DNA of 7,071 nt from Chitinophagaceae bacterium (lineage in GTDB: Bacteria > Bacteroidota > Bacteroidia > Chitinophagales > Chitinophagaceae). The stretch lies in the NCBI GenBank assembly GCA_947481355.1, contig CANKGM010000107.1:1-7071 (forward strand), read 5' to 3'. Of the stretch, positions 6,207 through 7,071 are shown piece after piece. The first letter of the stretch is position 1; each line of letters begins with the position of its first letter. Under the pieces are notes generated by a model, which saw only the letters and a list, made by a program, of their open reading frames with translations, was not told the DNA's origin and searched no databases. The position numbers and the translations under genes were made by a program.

Positions 6207-6887
6207 TCAAAAGAAACCTTCATCCGCAAAACTGTAGTAGCCATCAGTGCTCACAATGATATGGTCTAAAATAGAGATATCAAAAAAGCGGGCTGCATTC
6301 CTGATTTTAGAGGTCAGGTCTTCGTCTGCTTTTGATGGTTTAAGGTTTCCGGAAGGGTGATTATGACAAAGAATTAGGCTAACCGCTTCTTCTTCTAGTG
6401 CTTTTTTTAAGATGATTCTTGGGTCTGCCACCGTGCCAGTGATTCCGCCAACACTAATGATTTCAAAATGCTTAATGCGATTTGCTCGATTCAAAAAAAG
6501 TACTGCAAACACCTCGTGGGATAAGTCCATTAACTTGGCCTGTAAGTATTTTGCAACAGAGGAGCTACCTGTAATCACTTCAGTGGTCAAGTTTTCGGAT
6601 CCAAGGCGCCTCCTTCCTAATTCCATGGCAGACTGTATGATAATGGCTTTTGCTAAGCCAATCCCTTTTGTTTTCATCAAGTCTTTTGTAGAAGCCCTTG
6701 CGAGGTCAGCTAATCTTCCATTAAAGCGATTTAATACTTCCATAGACAGTTCTAGGGCTGATTTGCCTCTAGTGCCATGTTGGATGAGAATGGCGATAAG
6801 TTCTGCGTCACTGAGGTGTGCAGCGCCTTTCAATCTCATTTTTTCCCTTGGGCGGTCATCTGCATTCCATTCTTTGATGTTGGCCAT
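6207..6887 (-). CDS. radC: RadC-family JAB1/MPN protein
   Basis: The 226-residue protein has the standard RadC layout: an N-terminal segment beginning KEWNADDRPREKMRLKG (residues 5-21), a helix-hairpin-helix region around KGIGLAKA (74-81), and a C-terminal JAB/MPN metalloprotease-like domain. The JAMM zinc motif is complete: Glu125 (HEVF) as the upstream acid, then His175, His177, Ser185 and Asp188 in HNHPSGNLKPSKAD. The family was named for a supposed role in recombinational repair, later attributed in E. coli to a mutation elsewhere, so the true function is unsettled; members are often linked to mobile elements and competence. The intact metal site suggests a hydrolase. The start ATG at 6887 sits after an A-rich stretch (CTAAAAAATGG), normal for Bacteroidota. 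Its upstream region is a tandem repeat array, so its promoter is either within or beyond that array. Confidence 0.95.
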   Translation of the reverse strand: MANIKEWNADDRPREKMRLKGAAHLSDAELIAILIQHGTRGKSALELSMEVLNRFNGRLADLARASTKDLMKTKGIGLAKAIIIQSAMELGRRRLGSENLTTEVITGSSSVAKYLQAKLMDLSHEVFAVLFLNRANRIKHFEIISVGGITGTVADPRIILKKALEEEAVSLILCHNHPSGNLKPSKADEDLTSKIRNAARFFDISILDHIIVSTDGYYSFADEGFF

Positions 6888-6892
6888 TTTTT

Positions 6893-7004
6893 AGAAGTTA
6901 GTAGTTAGGTGTTAGGGGGTGAACGCTAGACGCTTAACGCTAGACGCTTAATGCTTGACGCTTAACGCTTGGCGCTTAACGCTTGACGCTGTTCGCTTAA
7001 CACT
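6893..7004 (+). repeat. Heptanucleotide tandem array upstream of radC
   Basis: The sequence falls into an unbroken 7-bp register for 16 units. The first four (6893-6920) are degenerate: agaagtt, agtagtt, aggtgtt, agggggt. The next twelve (6921-7004) follow nnncgct: gaacgct, agacgct, taacgct, agacgct, taatgct, tgacgct, taacgct, tggcgct, taacgct, tgacgct, gttcgct, taacact. In the central part the units alternate between taacgct-like and (t/a)gacgct-like forms, giving a 14-bp higher-order period. No open frame of note runs through it. It resembles the short tandemly repeated heptamer sequences known from heterocystous cyanobacteria in form, though not in sequence. It occupies nearly all the space in front of radC. 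Confidence 0.85.
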
Positions 7005-7042
7005 ATTAGCCATTCATATATAATCACATAATTTAAGCATTC

Positions 7043-7071
7043 AGCGAACATCCCCTAGCGTTAAGCGCTAA
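7043..7071 (-). repeat. Inverted partner of the heptamer array, cut by the window edge
   Basis: The end of the window contains the array's unit in opposite orientation. 7055-7067 (ctagcgttaagcg) is the exact reverse complement of 6931-6943, 13 of 13 bases, and 7043-7050 (agcgaaca) is the exact reverse complement of 6990-6997, 8 of 8. The arms are nested in the right order for a stem-loop or cruciform. Between the inner arms lies an AT-rich 45-nt segment (6998-7042) with a poor promoter-like TATATATG on the minus strand (7022-7015). The right arm probably continues beyond 7071. Confidence 0.7.

Noticed and set aside
6412..6894. 160-codon open frame on the plus strand opposite radC.
   Set aside because: It lies almost wholly antisense to a well-supported radC gene, has no recognisable domain, and reads as a shadow.
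6893..7071. CRISPR array or rho-independent terminator.
   Set aside because: The period is 7 bp with no spacers, so it is not CRISPR. The inverted arms are separated by well over 100 nt (outer) or 45 nt (inner) with no T-tract, so it is not a standard terminator.

Overview
The window is AT-rich, gene-dense bacterial DNA that looks like an ordinary chromosomal segment of a Bacteroidota member. The support is the Bacteroidota-type -7 promoter element (TAnnTTTG) in front of two genes, A-rich rather than Shine-Dalgarno-rich start regions, and protein families in forms typical of that phylum: a kinase-RapZ fusion, a short SpoU methyltransferase and a short RsmI. A Chitinophaga- or Sphingobacteria-like lineage is plausible, but this is inferred from protein flavour only.

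Layout. Positions 1-749 hold a minus-strand pair: a SpoU-family RNA 2'-O-methyltransferase followed after 18 nt by the N-terminal part of a UbiA-family prenyltransferase that runs off the left edge. A 60-nt divergent promoter region (750-809) separates this pair from a plus-strand pair at 810-3020. The first gene of that pair is a two-domain protein with an N-terminal APH/AmgK-like kinase and a C-terminal RapZ domain. The second, starting at the base after the first stop codon, is a MurU-like nucleotidyltransferase. The pair ends convergently, with a 4-nt overlap, on a minus-strand cluster read pepP (6088-4802), pssA (4763-4002), purS (4005-3757), rsmI (3727-3017). Upstream of pepP is a 118-nt spacer, then radC (6887-6207, minus). 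The right edge (6888-7071) has no gene and holds a heptanucleotide tandem array plus an inverted partner segment that continues out of the window.

How the genes fit together. The kinase/nucleotidyltransferase order matches the amgK-murU pair of pseudomonads, which salvages peptidoglycan MurNAc through MurNAc-1-phosphate to UDP-MurNAc. The RapZ C-terminal domain in Enterobacteria senses glucosamine-6-phosphate and controls amino-sugar synthesis. A fusion of the two suggests a salvage kinase under control of a cell-wall precursor signal. That is an inference and is the most interesting biology here. The remaining genes are housekeeping: rRNA/tRNA methylation, quinone prenylation, phosphatidylserine synthesis, purine synthesis, peptide turnover and a RadC-family protein. 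I see no CRISPR array, transposase, phage gene, tRNA or rRNA.
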